From Deltaproteobacteria bacterium (GTDB taxonomy: Bacteria > Desulfobacterota > Syntrophia > Syntrophales > Smithellaceae): DNA of 51,391 nucleotides. Shown in pieces: positions 15,840 to 24,660 of this stretch (position 1 is the stretch's first letter; every line of letters begins with the position of its first letter). The translations under genes and the position numbers were made by a program. Below the pieces are notes generated by a model. It was not told the DNA's origin, made no database searches, and saw only the letters and a list, made by a program, of their open reading frames with translations. The DNA is taken from positions 1-51,391 of the forward strand of contig JAKLGV010000023.1 in NCBI GenBank assembly GCA_022710585.1, in the 5' to 3' direction.

Positions 15840-18359
15840 ATGGCAGATAAACCGCTCCGGTTATTGATGATTGAGGATTCGGAAGACGACGAGTTTCTGA
15901 TCATCCGCGCGCTTAAAAAAGGCGGATATAATCCGGTTTATGAGCGGGTGGAAACGTCTCCGGGCATTCAAAAGGCACTCCGGGAAAAGCAATGGGATAT
16001 CATTCTCTGCGATTATAATCTGCCGGACCTCATCGCGCCGGCCGCTATTGCCCTTTTCAAAGAAGCCAATATCGACATCCCTCTTTTTGTCGTCACCGGC
16101 GCTGTTGGAGAAGAAACGGCAACGGAATGCATGCGCCTGGGGGCCAAAGACTATATCATGAAAAACAATCTTTCCCGCCTTTGCCCCGCGATAGACCGGG
16201 AGCTGGAAGATGCAAAAAACAGAACAAAACAGAGACATGCTGAAGAAAAACTGAAAATCCGGGAAGCGCAGTTCGAATCCATTGTGGCGACGAGTCAGGA
16301 ATGGATCTGGGCGACTGATAAGAATGGTGAACATACCTACAGCAATGCCGCGATTGAAAACATCCTCGGCTACACGGCCGATGAAATCGTTAAACTGGGC
16401 GCTGCCAGAAATATGGTTTTTGAAGAAGACATTTCCCTGCTCACCGAAACACTGCATCGGGCTGTTGAGCGCCAGCAGGGCTGGTCCAATCTTGTTTTAC
16501 GATGGAAACACAAAGACGGGACGCTGCGCTACCTGGAAAGCAATGCTGTTCCAATTTTGGACCATGCGGGCCATATGCAGGGCTTTCAGGGCGCCGACCG
16601 AGACATTACGGATCGCAAAAAAACGGAAGAAACGCTTTTTATCATCAAGCAGGCGATGGAAAGCTCCAGCGACGCCATCGGATTATCCGATCCGCGGGGG
16701 AATCATTTTTATAATAATAAAGCTTTTACCGATCTTTTCGGATACACAGCCGAAGAGCTTCAAACCGTCGGCGGCGGACCGGCCATTTATGCCGATAAAG
16801 GTTTGGGCAAAACGATCTTCGAAACCATTCAAAACGGAGGGTCATGGAGAGGAGAAGCATGGTTTATCGCGAAAAACGGCAACAGATTTCTGGCGCTGAT
16901 GAGCGCGGATGCTGTGAAAGATGACAGGGGAAAAGTGATCGCTCTCATCGGCGTCCATACGGACATCACCGAGAGCAAGAAAACGGAAGAAATGCTGCGG
17001 GAGAGCGAGGCCAATTACCGTCAGCTTTTTGAAAATTCTCCTGCCGGCATCTATCAAATTAATTTCAAAACTGGAAAATTTGTCAAAGCGAATGATGTTT
17101 TCTGTGAATATGCCGGATGTACCCAGGAAGAAATAACCGCCTTGAGTCCTTTTGATATTTTGACTGAGGACAGCCAGAAACTGTTGTTAGAGCGCTTGGA
17201 AAAGATATCAAAAGGCGTGAAAGTTCCGGAGACCGTCGAGTTTGAAATTTTAAATAAAAAAGGTCGGCATTTCTATATTCAACTGAATATTAAGAATATT
17301 TATGATGCGGAAGGCGGCATTGTTGGTGCCGATGTTGTTGCGCATGACATCACCGAGCGCAAAAGGTCGGAAGAAAAAATCCGTCAAAGCGAGGAAAAAT
17401 ATCGAAACATTCTGGAGCATATGCAGGAGGCCTATTACGAAGTCGATCTGACCGGTAACCTGACCTTCTGTAACGATTCATTATGTCTGATCACAGAATA
17501 TTCCAGAAATGAATTATTAGGTCAGAATTACAGCAAGTTTTCCGATCCGGAAATTTCAAAAAAAGTTTTTCAATTATTTAATCAAGTTTACATAACCGGT
17601 GAGCCCGAAGACAGATTTGACTGGCAGGTCTTAAGGAAAGATAACACCAGAAGATACATCGAAGCATCGGTGTCGCTGATCAAAGATGCGGCGGGTGAAA
17701 ACATCGGATTTCGGGGTCTCTTGCGTGACATAACCGATCGCAAACGGGCAGATGAAAAGCTGCAGCAGACGCTCGACAGTTTGAAAAAAGCAGTGGGTAC
17801 GACGATTCAGGTGCTGGTTTCCGTGCTGGAGTCCAGAGATCCCTATACGGCGGGTCATCAGACGCAGGTGGCGAATCTGTCCTGTGCGATTGCCGCGGAG
17901 TTGGGACTGGATCAGGAGAAAATCGAAGGGATCCATATGGCCGGCGTCATTCATGACATCGGAAAACTGGCGATTCCCACGGAAATATTGACCAAACCCA
18001 GTAAGCTGACGGATATTGAATTTTCCCTGATCAAGCAGCATCCCGAGACCGGATACGAGATGCTGAAGTATGTCGAATCGCCCTGGCCGCTGGCGCAGAT
18101 TGTTTATCAGCATCATGAAAGAATGAACGGGAGCGGTTATCCCAAAAATCTGAAAGGTGATGAAATTCTTTTGGAAGCGCGGATCATGGCTGTTGCCGAT
18201 GTGGTGGATGCCATGGCGTCTCACCGGCCTTATCGCGCCGCCTTAGGAATCGAGAAGGCGCTTGCGGAAATTGAGGAACATAAGGGAATTCTTTATGATG
18301 AAGCGGTCGTGGACGCCTGCTTGACATTATTCAGAGGCAAGGGCTATAAGCTTGCCTGA
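15840..18359 (+). CDS. Response regulator with four PAS domains and an HD-GYP output
   Basis: This 839-residue cytoplasmic signalling protein starts with a receiver domain (about 4-122), phosphoacceptor Asp58 in LCDYNLPD. Four PAS domains follow at about 141-257, 268-384, 386-506 and 514-636; several end in the DITDRK/DITERK signature. The HD-GYP domain (about 650-838) has HD at 705-706 in HDIGK and HHERMNGSGYP at 758-768. HD-GYP proteins hydrolyse cyclic di-GMP, and the metal and GYP motifs are intact. The start is GAAGGAAG then ATG at 15840. No membrane helix is visible. The second PAS closely resembles the PAS of the 19100 gene, sharing the GNHFY-NKAF segment. A cognate histidine kinase is not adjacent. 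Confidence 0.9.
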   Translation: MADKPLRLLMIEDSEDDEFLIIRALKKGGYNPVYERVETSPGIQKALREKQWDIILCDYNLPDLIAPAAIALFKEANIDIPLFVVTGAVGEETATECMRLGAKDYIMKNNLSRLCPAIDRELEDAKNRTKQRHAEEKLKIREAQFESIVATSQEWIWATDKNGEHTYSNAAIENILGYTADEIVKLGAARNMVFEEDISLLTETLHRAVERQQGWSNLVLRWKHKDGTLRYLESNAVPILDHAGHMQGFQGADRDITDRKKTEETLFIIKQAMESSSDAIGLSDPRGNHFYNNKAFTDLFGYTAEELQTVGGGPAIYADKGLGKTIFETIQNGGSWRGEAWFIAKNGNRFLALMSADAVKDDRGKVIALIGVHTDITESKKTEEMLRESEANYRQLFENSPAGIYQINFKTGKFVKANDVFCEYAGCTQEEITALSPFDILTEDSQKLLLERLEKISKGVKVPETVEFEILNKKGRHFYIQLNIKNIYDAEGGIVGADVVAHDITERKRSEEKIRQSEEKYRNILEHMQEAYYEVDLTGNLTFCNDSLCLITEYSRNELLGQNYSKFSDPEISKKVFQLFNQVYITGEPEDRFDWQVLRKDNTRRYIEASVSLIKDAAGENIGFRGLLRDITDRKRADEKLQQTLDSLKKAVGTTIQVLVSVLESRDPYTAGHQTQVANLSCAIAAELGLDQEKIEGIHMAGVIHDIGKLAIPTEILTKPSKLTDIEFSLIKQHPETGYEMLKYVESPWPLAQIVYQHHERMNGSGYPKNLKGDEILLEARIMAVADVVDAMASHRPYRAALGIEKALAEIEEHKGILYDEAVVDACLTLFRGKGYKLA

Positions 18360-18412
18360 AATCGAATTTCCCGGAAGCGGCCGCGAAAGCGACCCTCTGT
18401 GTTGAAATAGAA

Positions 18413-18439
18413 TTGACATCAAAACAGATTTTCTATAGG
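18413..18439 (+). promoter_or_regulatory. Candidate promoter of the cyclic-nucleotide-binding gene
   Basis: TTGACA (18413-18418) is followed after 15 bases by TATAGG (18434-18439) in a TTTTCTATA context like that at 20183. The short spacer lowers confidence. Confidence 0.45.
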
Positions 18440-18495
18440 GTGAATTGCCGGCAAGTGATATTATTTCATCAACCGTATCGTGTAAGGGATGCAGC

Positions 18496-18966
18496 ATGTC
18501 CGAGAAAATGAGCCATCAGCGATTAAGTTCCCTTCCCGTTTTCAAAGATCTTGATAAAAATGAGATCGAGAGTGTCTTTCAATACGTTTTCGAGCAAAGC
18601 GTGAAGAAAGACAACGTGTTGTTTGTGGAAGGCATGCCGGGAGAGTCGCTCTATATTATTCTGTCGGGCAGCGTCGAGATCACCAAGGAGACCAAAAACC
18701 ATGAAAAATTGGTGCTGGGCACTATGGTTCCCGGTGACATGGTCGGCGAGATGTCGCTGATCGACTCCGAACCCCGGAGTGCGACGGCCATCACCCTTGA
18801 AGATTCCGTGCTGCTGGTGATATCCAAAAAAAGTTTCAACGAAATATTGCGGTCGGATTCGCATGTCGCCGCAAAAATCCTGATGGGTTTGTTGAAAGTC
18901 GTCAGCAGACGATTGAGAATCATTGACAACAAAATTGAAGAGATCAAAAAAATTGTGAAAAAATAA
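18496..18966 (+). CDS. Stand-alone cyclic-nucleotide-binding domain protein
   Basis: This 156-residue protein is almost entirely one CNB domain: ESLYIILSGSVEI in the beta barrel, then the phosphate-binding cassette GEMSLIDSEPRSATA with the conserved glutamate and arginine, then a C-terminal helix. No helix-turn-helix follows, so it is not a full CRP/FNR regulator. It may serve as a separate sensor or partner subunit. I chose the ATG at 18496, with AAGGGA six bases upstream, over a TTG at 18445. It sits between two PAS signalling genes with its own candidate promoter. The bound nucleotide is unknown. Confidence 0.8.
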   Translation: MSEKMSHQRLSSLPVFKDLDKNEIESVFQYVFEQSVKKDNVLFVEGMPGESLYIILSGSVEITKETKNHEKLVLGTMVPGDMVGEMSLIDSEPRSATAITLEDSVLLVISKKSFNEILRSDSHVAAKILMGLLKVVSRRLRIIDNKIEEIKKIVKK

Positions 18967-19099
18967 TCCAACAGTCGGCGACGTCTGTTATGTTTTCATG
19001 ATCAGTCTTCAATAGGAGGCTATTCAGCAGAAATGAACACTGCGGGAATGATGTTGATCCATTTGAAACACAAGTTATCCTTTACATCCTTTTAAATCT

Positions 19100-20044
19100 A
19101 TGAAGTTTTTTGATAAAAAAAGAAAAAGCAGGGAAACCCAAAAAGCAAAACTGCAGGATACGGCCAGGAAGCTGAAGCAAGCGGAGGAAACCCTCTTCAT
19201 TGTCCAGAAAGCGGCCGAAACCGCGCCTGACGCGATTGTCTTAACGGATCCTATGGGAAATCATTTTTATCACAACAAAGCGTTCACTCAACTGGTTGGC
19301 TATACAACGGATGATCTCAGGGCGCTGGGAGGCGGACTCAGCGTCTACGGAAATAAAAAGACCGCTCAAGCGGTTTTCGACGCGGTGATGAATCAGGGGT
19401 CATGGACCGGAGAAATCGAACTGACTTCCAAAAGCGGCAAAGTGTCTATCGCATTGCTGCGCGCGGACGCGATAAAAGACAATGAGGGTAAAATTCTGGG
19501 CTGCGTTGGATTGTATACGGACATTACCGAACGCAAGCGCAAAGAGGCGAGATCCAGATTCCAAATTCTGGCCTGGCTATCGGAAAGGATTCCTGAGTTC
19601 GGCGCCCTGCCGGAAGGCGATAAAGAGGCCATTCAGGATTTTCTGGTGCTGTGGAGCTTCTTTGAGGGCACGAAACTTAACCATCAAGCTGGTGTGCCGG
19701 CAATTAGAAAATATGTGGAATCCATTAAATGTGACGGCTCCCTTTATCAATTTAATATCGCCAGCTATATCCGCTATCTGCGGATGAAATACTACGCCGC
19801 CGATGAATTTAACGAATCCTATGAAGCGATAAAAATGGATCATAATCATGAAGGCGCGGGATATGTGGAAAATATGCTGCGGGGAAACAGCAACGCCCAG
19901 GAAGACGAATTAATCGGATGTCTGGTCATTATTCATCGTCTCCGGCAAAATCTTTTTTATGGGGAACACTGGCAGAATCAGATTCATGACCAGTACGATA
20001 ACTTTACAAGGGCCAACCGGCTTTTGATGGAATTAATCGGATAA
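19100..20044 (+). CDS. PAS protein with a HEPN-like C-terminal domain
   Basis: This 314-residue soluble protein begins with a basic coiled segment (1-35) and a PAS domain (about 36-150, ending DITERKRKE) that is a clear relative of the second PAS of the 15840 protein. The C-terminal part (about 155-314) is helical. Its WSFFEGTKLN segment and RLRQNLFYGEH (280-290) resemble HEPN-like domains, where RNxLFHG is typical. If this is right, the R-x4-H nuclease pair is R282 and Tyr287, so the histidine is missing and the domain may only bind. The ATG at 19100 has no clear ribosome site. It could act as a sensor that changes an RNA- or partner-binding module. PAS is certain; the HEPN assignment is tentative. 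Confidence 0.65.
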   Translation: MKFFDKKRKSRETQKAKLQDTARKLKQAEETLFIVQKAAETAPDAIVLTDPMGNHFYHNKAFTQLVGYTTDDLRALGGGLSVYGNKKTAQAVFDAVMNQGSWTGEIELTSKSGKVSIALLRADAIKDNEGKILGCVGLYTDITERKRKEARSRFQILAWLSERIPEFGALPEGDKEAIQDFLVLWSFFEGTKLNHQAGVPAIRKYVESIKCDGSLYQFNIASYIRYLRMKYYAADEFNESYEAIKMDHNHEGAGYVENMLRGNSNAQEDELIGCLVIIHRLRQNLFYGEHWQNQIHDQYDNFTRANRLLMELIG

Positions 20045-20164
20045 AAAGAAAACGCTTACAGGGCTTCGGTCACTTTTTCATTTTTTTCTTTTCCCGTTCA
20101 TCATCGGACGCCGTTTTTTTATGATGAAAAGTGCGGCATTTCATTGTTTTACATAAATATTGCG

Positions 20165-20193
20165 TTGACATAGAAGAGTGAATTTTCTATAAT
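20165..20193 (+). promoter_or_regulatory. Consensus sigma-70 promoter of the DUF6812-like gene
   Basis: TTGACA (20165-20170) and TATAAT (20188-20193) are both perfect and 17 bases apart, with TTTTCTATAATCC shared in part with 15661-15671. Confidence 0.85.
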
Positions 20194-20288
20194 CCGTCGC
20201 GAAGAAAGGATGTTTGTTTTTAGACTGCGGCAGATTGCAACTGACAAGCTGAAGATACACATGAAATTCCGTTAAGGAGATGATGGGG

Positions 20289-20573
20289 ATGCCTGCTTTG
20301 GATGTGCGGCGCGAAAGAATCGTTGTGGAGACTGATCGCTATCGGGTGGAAGGCGATATCACCTTGCCCCAGGAAGGTTATCGCAGCCGGCTTTCCGATT
20401 ATCTGAACCGTCCTGATCAGGAATTTCTTATTCTTCTGAATGTGGAATTAAACGCGCTGGACGGTTCGGGAAGAGACTGGGGCACACCGGTGCTGATGCT
20501 GGCCAGACAGCACATCCGTCTGGTGGTGCCGCTCCTTCAATCCAGTGTTGTGATGGAACAGGAAAATTCATAG
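20289..20573 (+). CDS. Small DUF6812-like protein
   Basis: This 94-residue cytoplasmic protein contains RIVVETDRYRVEGDITLP, then YRSRLSDYLNRPDQEFLILLNVEL, a pattern I associate with DUF6812. The function is unknown. Three in-frame ATGs lie at 20280, 20283 and 20289; AAGGAG at 20274-20279 best serves 20289. It has a near-ideal promoter and no obvious operon partner; the SDR gene 228 bases downstream is separated by AT-rich sequence with no clear terminator. High expression is suggested by the promoter only. Confidence 0.65.
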   Translation: MPALDVRRERIVVETDRYRVEGDITLPQEGYRSRLSDYLNRPDQEFLILLNVELNALDGSGRDWGTPVLMLARQHIRLVVPLLQSSVVMEQENS

Positions 20574-20801
20574 AGGATCCATTCCTTCAGGCAAAGCTTC
20601 TTGATGTCGCAGACAGATTCTTCCTTATGTATCAGGAAACAGGATGAAATGATGTGGGAGCGAGTCCCAATCTTTCCATAAAAAAATATGAAATAAAGTT
20701 TAGTCACATCGATATACCGGGGCTTAATTTTATTTAAAATGTGACGGATGTTCACGGGAAATTAAACAACAATAAAAAAGACATGAAAAAAGGAGCCCAC
20801 A

Positions 20802-21587
20802 ATGCATCTAAAAGATTTATTTGATTTGAAAGGAAAAGTTTCTGTTGTCACCGGCGGGGGTAGGGGAATCGGAAAGTTTATCGCCACAGGGCTGGCCGAG
20901 GCCGGATCCGATGTGGTGGTTGCCTCACGCAAACTGGAGAATCTGGAGAAGGAAGCTCAGGAATTGGAAAAGCTCGGCGTCAGGACTCTGGCGGTGAAAT
21001 GCGATCTGGCGAAGAAAGAGGATATTGACAATCTGATTAAAGCCGCGATGGATAAATTCGGCACGATCGATATTCTGGTCAACAACGCGGGACTGACCTG
21101 GGGGGCACCGACCCTTGATTATCCGCTGGATAAATGGGAGAAAATATTCGATGTCAATGTGAAGGGCGTCTGGATTTTATCCCAGCAGGTGGCCCGCATC
21201 ATGAAAGAAAAAGGCGGGGGCAAGATGATTAATGTCTCATCTATTTATGGTTCCCGCGGCTCCAATGAAGAGGAGCATCCCGCCGTGGCGTATAATCCTT
21301 CCAAGTTTGCCGTGGAAGGATTGACGAAAACGCTTGCGCTCAAACTGGCCCGCTACAAGATTTATGTGAATTGCATCGCGCCGGGATTCTTTAAAACGGA
21401 TATGATGGGACATTTGTTCAAGCCGGAAATGAAAGCCATTCTCGATCTGACGGTGTCCGCAATTCCACTCAAAATGTACGGTGAAGAGGATGATGTCAAG
21501 GGGCTGGCTGTCTTTCTGGCCTCCCGAGCGTCCAATTACATTACCGGCGGTATTATTCCCGTGGATGGCGGATTTTCAGCACAGTAA
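20802..21587 (+). CDS. Short-chain dehydrogenase/reductase (FabG-like)
   Basis: This 261-residue Rossmann enzyme has TGGGRGIG near the N-terminus for NAD(P), NNAG, a serine in NVSS (146-147) and the catalytic Tyr164/Lys168 in YNPSK. The set is complete. It would oxidise or reduce a hydroxy/keto group; similarity is to 3-ketoacyl reductases and gluconate-5-dehydrogenase-like SDRs, and the substrate is not predictable. AAGGAG lies 10 bases before the ATG. It precedes yebC-ruvCAB by 66 bases and may share their transcript. Confidence 0.8.
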   Translation: MHLKDLFDLKGKVSVVTGGGRGIGKFIATGLAEAGSDVVVASRKLENLEKEAQELEKLGVRTLAVKCDLAKKEDIDNLIKAAMDKFGTIDILVNNAGLTWGAPTLDYPLDKWEKIFDVNVKGVWILSQQVARIMKEKGGGKMINVSSIYGSRGSNEEEHPAVAYNPSKFAVEGLTKTLALKLARYKIYVNCIAPGFFKTDMMGHLFKPEMKAILDLTVSAIPLKMYGEEDDVKGLAVFLASRASNYITGGIIPVDGGFSAQ

Positions 21588-21653
21588 AAATTTTTTCTGA
21601 GAAGAAAATATTTTGTAAAGAAAGAAAGTTCAATATTTTAGAAGGAGAGATGT

Positions 21654-22403
21654 ATGTCCGGCCATTCCAAATGGAGTACCATTAAAAGGAAGAAAGGCGC
21701 GATTGACGCCAAGAGAGGCAAAATATTTACCAAGATTATCAAAGAAATCACGCTTGCCGCGAGGCTGGGCGGCGGTGACATTGAAGGCAATGCCCGCTTG
21801 AGGCAGGCGGTTTTGCTGGCCAAAGAAGAAAATATGCCCAAAGACAACATTGAACGGGCGATCAAGAAAGGCACCGGCGGTGACCAGGGGGCGGCGGCTT
21901 ATGAAGAGATTACCTACGAGGGGTACGGACCGGGCGGAGCAGCTGTGCTTGTGGAAATCATGACCGACAACAAAAACAGAACGGTGGCGGAAATCAGACA
22001 TATTTTTTCCAAGCACGGCGGCAACCTGGGCGAAAACGGCTGCGTGTCGTGGATGTTCGCGAAGAAGGGCAGCATCGTGATCGACAAAAAAGTGATTGGC
22101 GAGGATGCGCTGATGGAGCTGGCTCTGGAAGCCGGAGCGGAAGATGTGAAAAGTGAAGACACCGAATACGAAGTGATTACTGATCCCGCTTCATTTGAAG
22201 TGGTCAGGAAACATCTGGATGAAAAGGGTATTAAGCATCTGGAGGCCAGAATCAGTATGATTCCGGCCAATACCGTGAAACTGGAAGCGGGCAAGGCGGA
22301 GTCGATGCTGAAAATGATGGAGAAGCTGGAAGACAACGATGATGTGCAAAACGTTTATTCCAATTTTGATATCGATGAAGAGGTCATGAAAAAGCTGAGT
22401 TGA
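21654..22403 (+). CDS. yebC: YebC/PmpR family protein
   Basis: This 249-residue protein begins [12 protein letters not shown], the hallmark of the YebC family, and continues with [14 protein letters not shown] and YEGYGPGG. Length is normal. Members act as transcriptional regulators and, by more recent work on some homologues, in relief of ribosome stalling at difficult motifs; which applies here is not known. AGAAGGAGAG precedes the ATG. It lies just upstream of ruvC, a very common neighbourhood in bacteria. Confidence 0.95.
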   Translation: MSGHSKWSTIKRKKGAIDAKRGKIFTKIIKEITLAARLGGGDIEGNARLRQAVLLAKEENMPKDNIERAIKKGTGGDQGAAAYEEITYEGYGPGGAAVLVEIMTDNKNRTVAEIRHIFSKHGGNLGENGCVSWMFAKKGSIVIDKKVIGEDALMELALEAGAEDVKSEDTEYEVITDPASFEVVRKHLDEKGIKHLEARISMIPANTVKLEAGKAESMLKMMEKLEDNDDVQNVYSNFDIDEEVMKKLS

Positions 22404-22471
22404 TGAGCCCGGGGAACCGGAAGACTTTTGCTTTTTAAAATTTAAAAAAATCAGATGAACGGAATAAGAAA

Positions 22472-22951
22472 TTGCGAATTCTAGGCATCGATCCGGGCAG
22501 CCATGTGACCGGCTATGGCGTCATTGACAAAAAGGGCAATCATTTACGGCACGTTATTCACGGTGAAATAAAGTCGAAAAAAGATTCATCGCTCTCCGCG
22601 ATGCTGATTTCCATTTATCAGCAGCTCTCCGATCTGATTGCGCGGACGTCTCCGGAAGCCGTGGCGCTGGAAAATATTTTTTACGGAAAGAATGTGCGCA
22701 GTTTGATCAAACAGGCTCAGGTCAGGGGAGTGGCCATTTTTGCCGGCGCCGACAAAGGTCTCAGTGTTTTTGAATACTCTCCTCTGGAAGTTAAAAAAGC
22801 GGTCGTGGGCTACGGACGGGCGGAAAAAAGGCAGGTGCAGGTGATGGTCAAAGCCATCCTGAATCTCCAGGAGCTTCCCCCGGCAGACGCGGCGGATGCT
22901 CTGGCAACGGCGATCTGCCACGCCAATTTTCTAAAAGGAAACACCATCTGA
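22472..22951 (+). CDS. ruvC: Holliday junction resolvase RuvC
   Basis: This 159-residue endonuclease has the four acidic catalytic residues of RuvC: Asp7 in GIDPG, Glu67 in ALENIFYGKN, and Asp139 and Asp142 in DAADALATA. It cuts four-way DNA junctions as a dimer after RuvAB branch migration. The start is a TTG at 22472 with GGAATAAG upstream; no in-frame ATG is available, since the ATG at 22455 belongs to another frame that stops quickly. Its stop codon overlaps the ruvA start by one base, so translation is probably coupled. Confidence 0.95.
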   Translation: MRILGIDPGSHVTGYGVIDKKGNHLRHVIHGEIKSKKDSSLSAMLISIYQQLSDLIARTSPEAVALENIFYGKNVRSLIKQAQVRGVAIFAGADKGLSVFEYSPLEVKKAVVGYGRAEKRQVQVMVKAILNLQELPPADAADALATAICHANFLKGNTI

Positions 22952-23559
22952 TGATCGCTTTAATCAGCGGCAAGATTGTATTCAAAGGCATTGCTCACGT
23001 CATTGTGGATGTTCAAGGCGTCGGTTACCGCGTTTTCATCCCGCTGACCACTTTCTATGAATTGCCGGAGCCGGGCCAGAATATCACCCTGCACATTCAC
23101 ACCAACGTCAAACAGGACGGCATCAATCTATTCGGCTTCTACACGGATCAGGAAAGAGACCTTTTTCAACTGATGATTTCCGTCAGCGGCATCGGACCGA
23201 AAATCGCCATGAATATCCTGTCCGGCATCGCGGCACGTGATTTAATGACCGCCATATCCGGCGGCCATGTGGGGAAACTGGTCAACATTCCTGGCGTGGG
23301 CAAAAAAATGGCCGAGCGTCTGATTCTGGAGCTGAAGGAAAAAGTCATCAAGAAAATGACGCTGGATCAAACGGCCGAAGCGGATGTTCAGAGCAGCGCT
23401 GACGATCTGATCAAAGAAGATGTTCTCTCCGCTCTGATCAATCTCGGCTATAAAAACAACGTCGCAAAGGATGCCCTGGATCAGGCGATCCGCTCCGCTG
23501 ATGAAGCCGTCAGTATGGATATGCTTCTGAAAAAGACGCTGAAAATTCTTGCCGGTTAA
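22951..23559 (+). CDS. ruvA: Holliday junction branch migration protein RuvA
   Basis: This 202-residue protein starts MIALISGKIVFKG with the OB-fold domain, followed by two helix-hairpin-helix motifs (ISVSGIGPKIAMNIL and LVNIPGVGKKMAERLILELK) and a C-terminal domain that contacts RuvB. It forms the tetramer that holds the junction. The ATG overlaps the ruvC stop codon. All domains look intact and of usual length. Confidence 0.95.
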   Translation: MIALISGKIVFKGIAHVIVDVQGVGYRVFIPLTTFYELPEPGQNITLHIHTNVKQDGINLFGFYTDQERDLFQLMISVSGIGPKIAMNILSGIAARDLMTAISGGHVGKLVNIPGVGKKMAERLILELKEKVIKKMTLDQTAEADVQSSADDLIKEDVLSALINLGYKNNVAKDALDQAIRSADEAVSMDMLLKKTLKILAG

Positions 23560-23580
23560 TTTGATCGGTTCAGGTGCGAT

Positions 23581-24612
23581 ATGGATAAACTCCCGAAAAA
23601 CACGCTGATCAGCCCTTCCTGTGCTGAAGAAGAAACAGATTATGAAGTGACGCTGCGTCCGTCAAAACTGAAAGATTACATCGGTCAGGAGAAAGTCAAA
23701 AGCAATCTGGCGATTTTTATTGAAGCCGCGCGAAAGCGCCGGGAAGCGCTGGACCACGTTCTTTTATATGGCCCGCCCGGCTTGGGTAAGACGACGCTAG
23801 CGTACATCATTGCCAAAGAAATGGGCGTGGACATCAAGGTGACGTCCGGTCCCGTGATCGAGCGACCGGGAGATCTGGCCGCGATTTTAACGAATATGCA
23901 GGAGCACGAAGTTCTTTTTATTGATGAAATCCACCGGCTTTCTCATGTGGTTGAAGAAATTCTGTATCCGGCCATGGAAGATTTTCATATTGATATTCTC
24001 ATCGGTCAGGGGCCGTCAGCCCGCTCCATGAAACTGGATATTCCCAAATTTACACTGGTGGGAGCAACGACCCGCGCCGGATCGCTGACATCGCCTCTGC
24101 GCGACCGATTCGGGATGCATTTCCGGTTGGAGTTTTACACGGCTCAGGACCTGGCGGTGATTCTGAAAAGATCCGCTTCCATTCTCAATGTCAAACTGAT
24201 CGCGGCCGGCGCGGACGAACTGGCCCGGCGCGCGCGGGGAACGCCGCGCATCGCCAACCGTCTGCTCAAACGGGTTCGCGACTACGCCGAAGTGAAAGCC
24301 AACGGAACCATTGACGCGAAAATAGCGCGGGAAGCGCTGGATGCGTTTGAAGTTGATCAGAAAGGTTTTGATCAGATGGACCGGAAACTGCTGTTGGCGC
24401 TGATTGAAAAATTCAACGGCGGGCCGGTCGGTGTCGAGAGCCTTGCCGCGGCCATCGGAGAGGAGAGGGTTACCATTGAAGATGTTTACGAACCTTATCT
24501 TATCCAGGAAGGTTATCTGCAAAGGACAGCCCGGGGGCGCATCGCCTCCGCCAGAGCCTACGAGCACTTCGGTTTGAAAGCTGCCGGCGCGAGGCAGGGA
24601 GAAATATTTTAA
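23581..24612 (+). CDS. ruvB: Holliday junction branch migration helicase RuvB
   Basis: This 343-residue AAA+ motor has Walker [10 protein letters not shown], Walker [10 protein letters not shown], the sensor GATTRAG, the arginine finger region SPLRDRFG and a C-terminal winged-helix domain ending in [14 protein letters not shown]. It drives branch migration with RuvA using ATP. It begins 21 bases after ruvA. Length and motifs are standard. No LexA-type box was recognised upstream of the yebC-ruvCAB group. Confidence 0.95.
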   Translation: MDKLPKNTLISPSCAEEETDYEVTLRPSKLKDYIGQEKVKSNLAIFIEAARKRREALDHVLLYGPPGLGKTTLAYIIAKEMGVDIKVTSGPVIERPGDLAAILTNMQEHEVLFIDEIHRLSHVVEEILYPAMEDFHIDILIGQGPSARSMKLDIPKFTLVGATTRAGSLTSPLRDRFGMHFRLEFYTAQDLAVILKRSASILNVKLIAAGADELARRARGTPRIANRLLKRVRDYAEVKANGTIDAKIAREALDAFEVDQKGFDQMDRKLLLALIEKFNGGPVGVESLAAAIGEERVTIEDVYEPYLIQEGYLQRTARGRIASARAYEHFGLKAAGARQGEIF

Positions 24613-24660
24613 ACGGATGAGGTTTCGAGAAATTAGAAAAATAATCTAAGGGGAGCAGCC

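Noticed and set aside
19033..19095. 20-codon frame after AGGAGG before the PAS/HEPN-like gene
   Set aside because: The AGGAGG is 13 bases from the ATG, too far, and the peptide has no feature beyond hydrophobic residues. It may be a decoy for the weak start at 19100.
20703..20745. Inverted repeat GTCACAT ... ATGTGAC upstream of the SDR gene
   Set aside because: The arms are only 7 bases with 29 bases between them, and the nearby TGTGA/TCAC halves have the wrong spacing for a CRP site. It is not distinct from chance.
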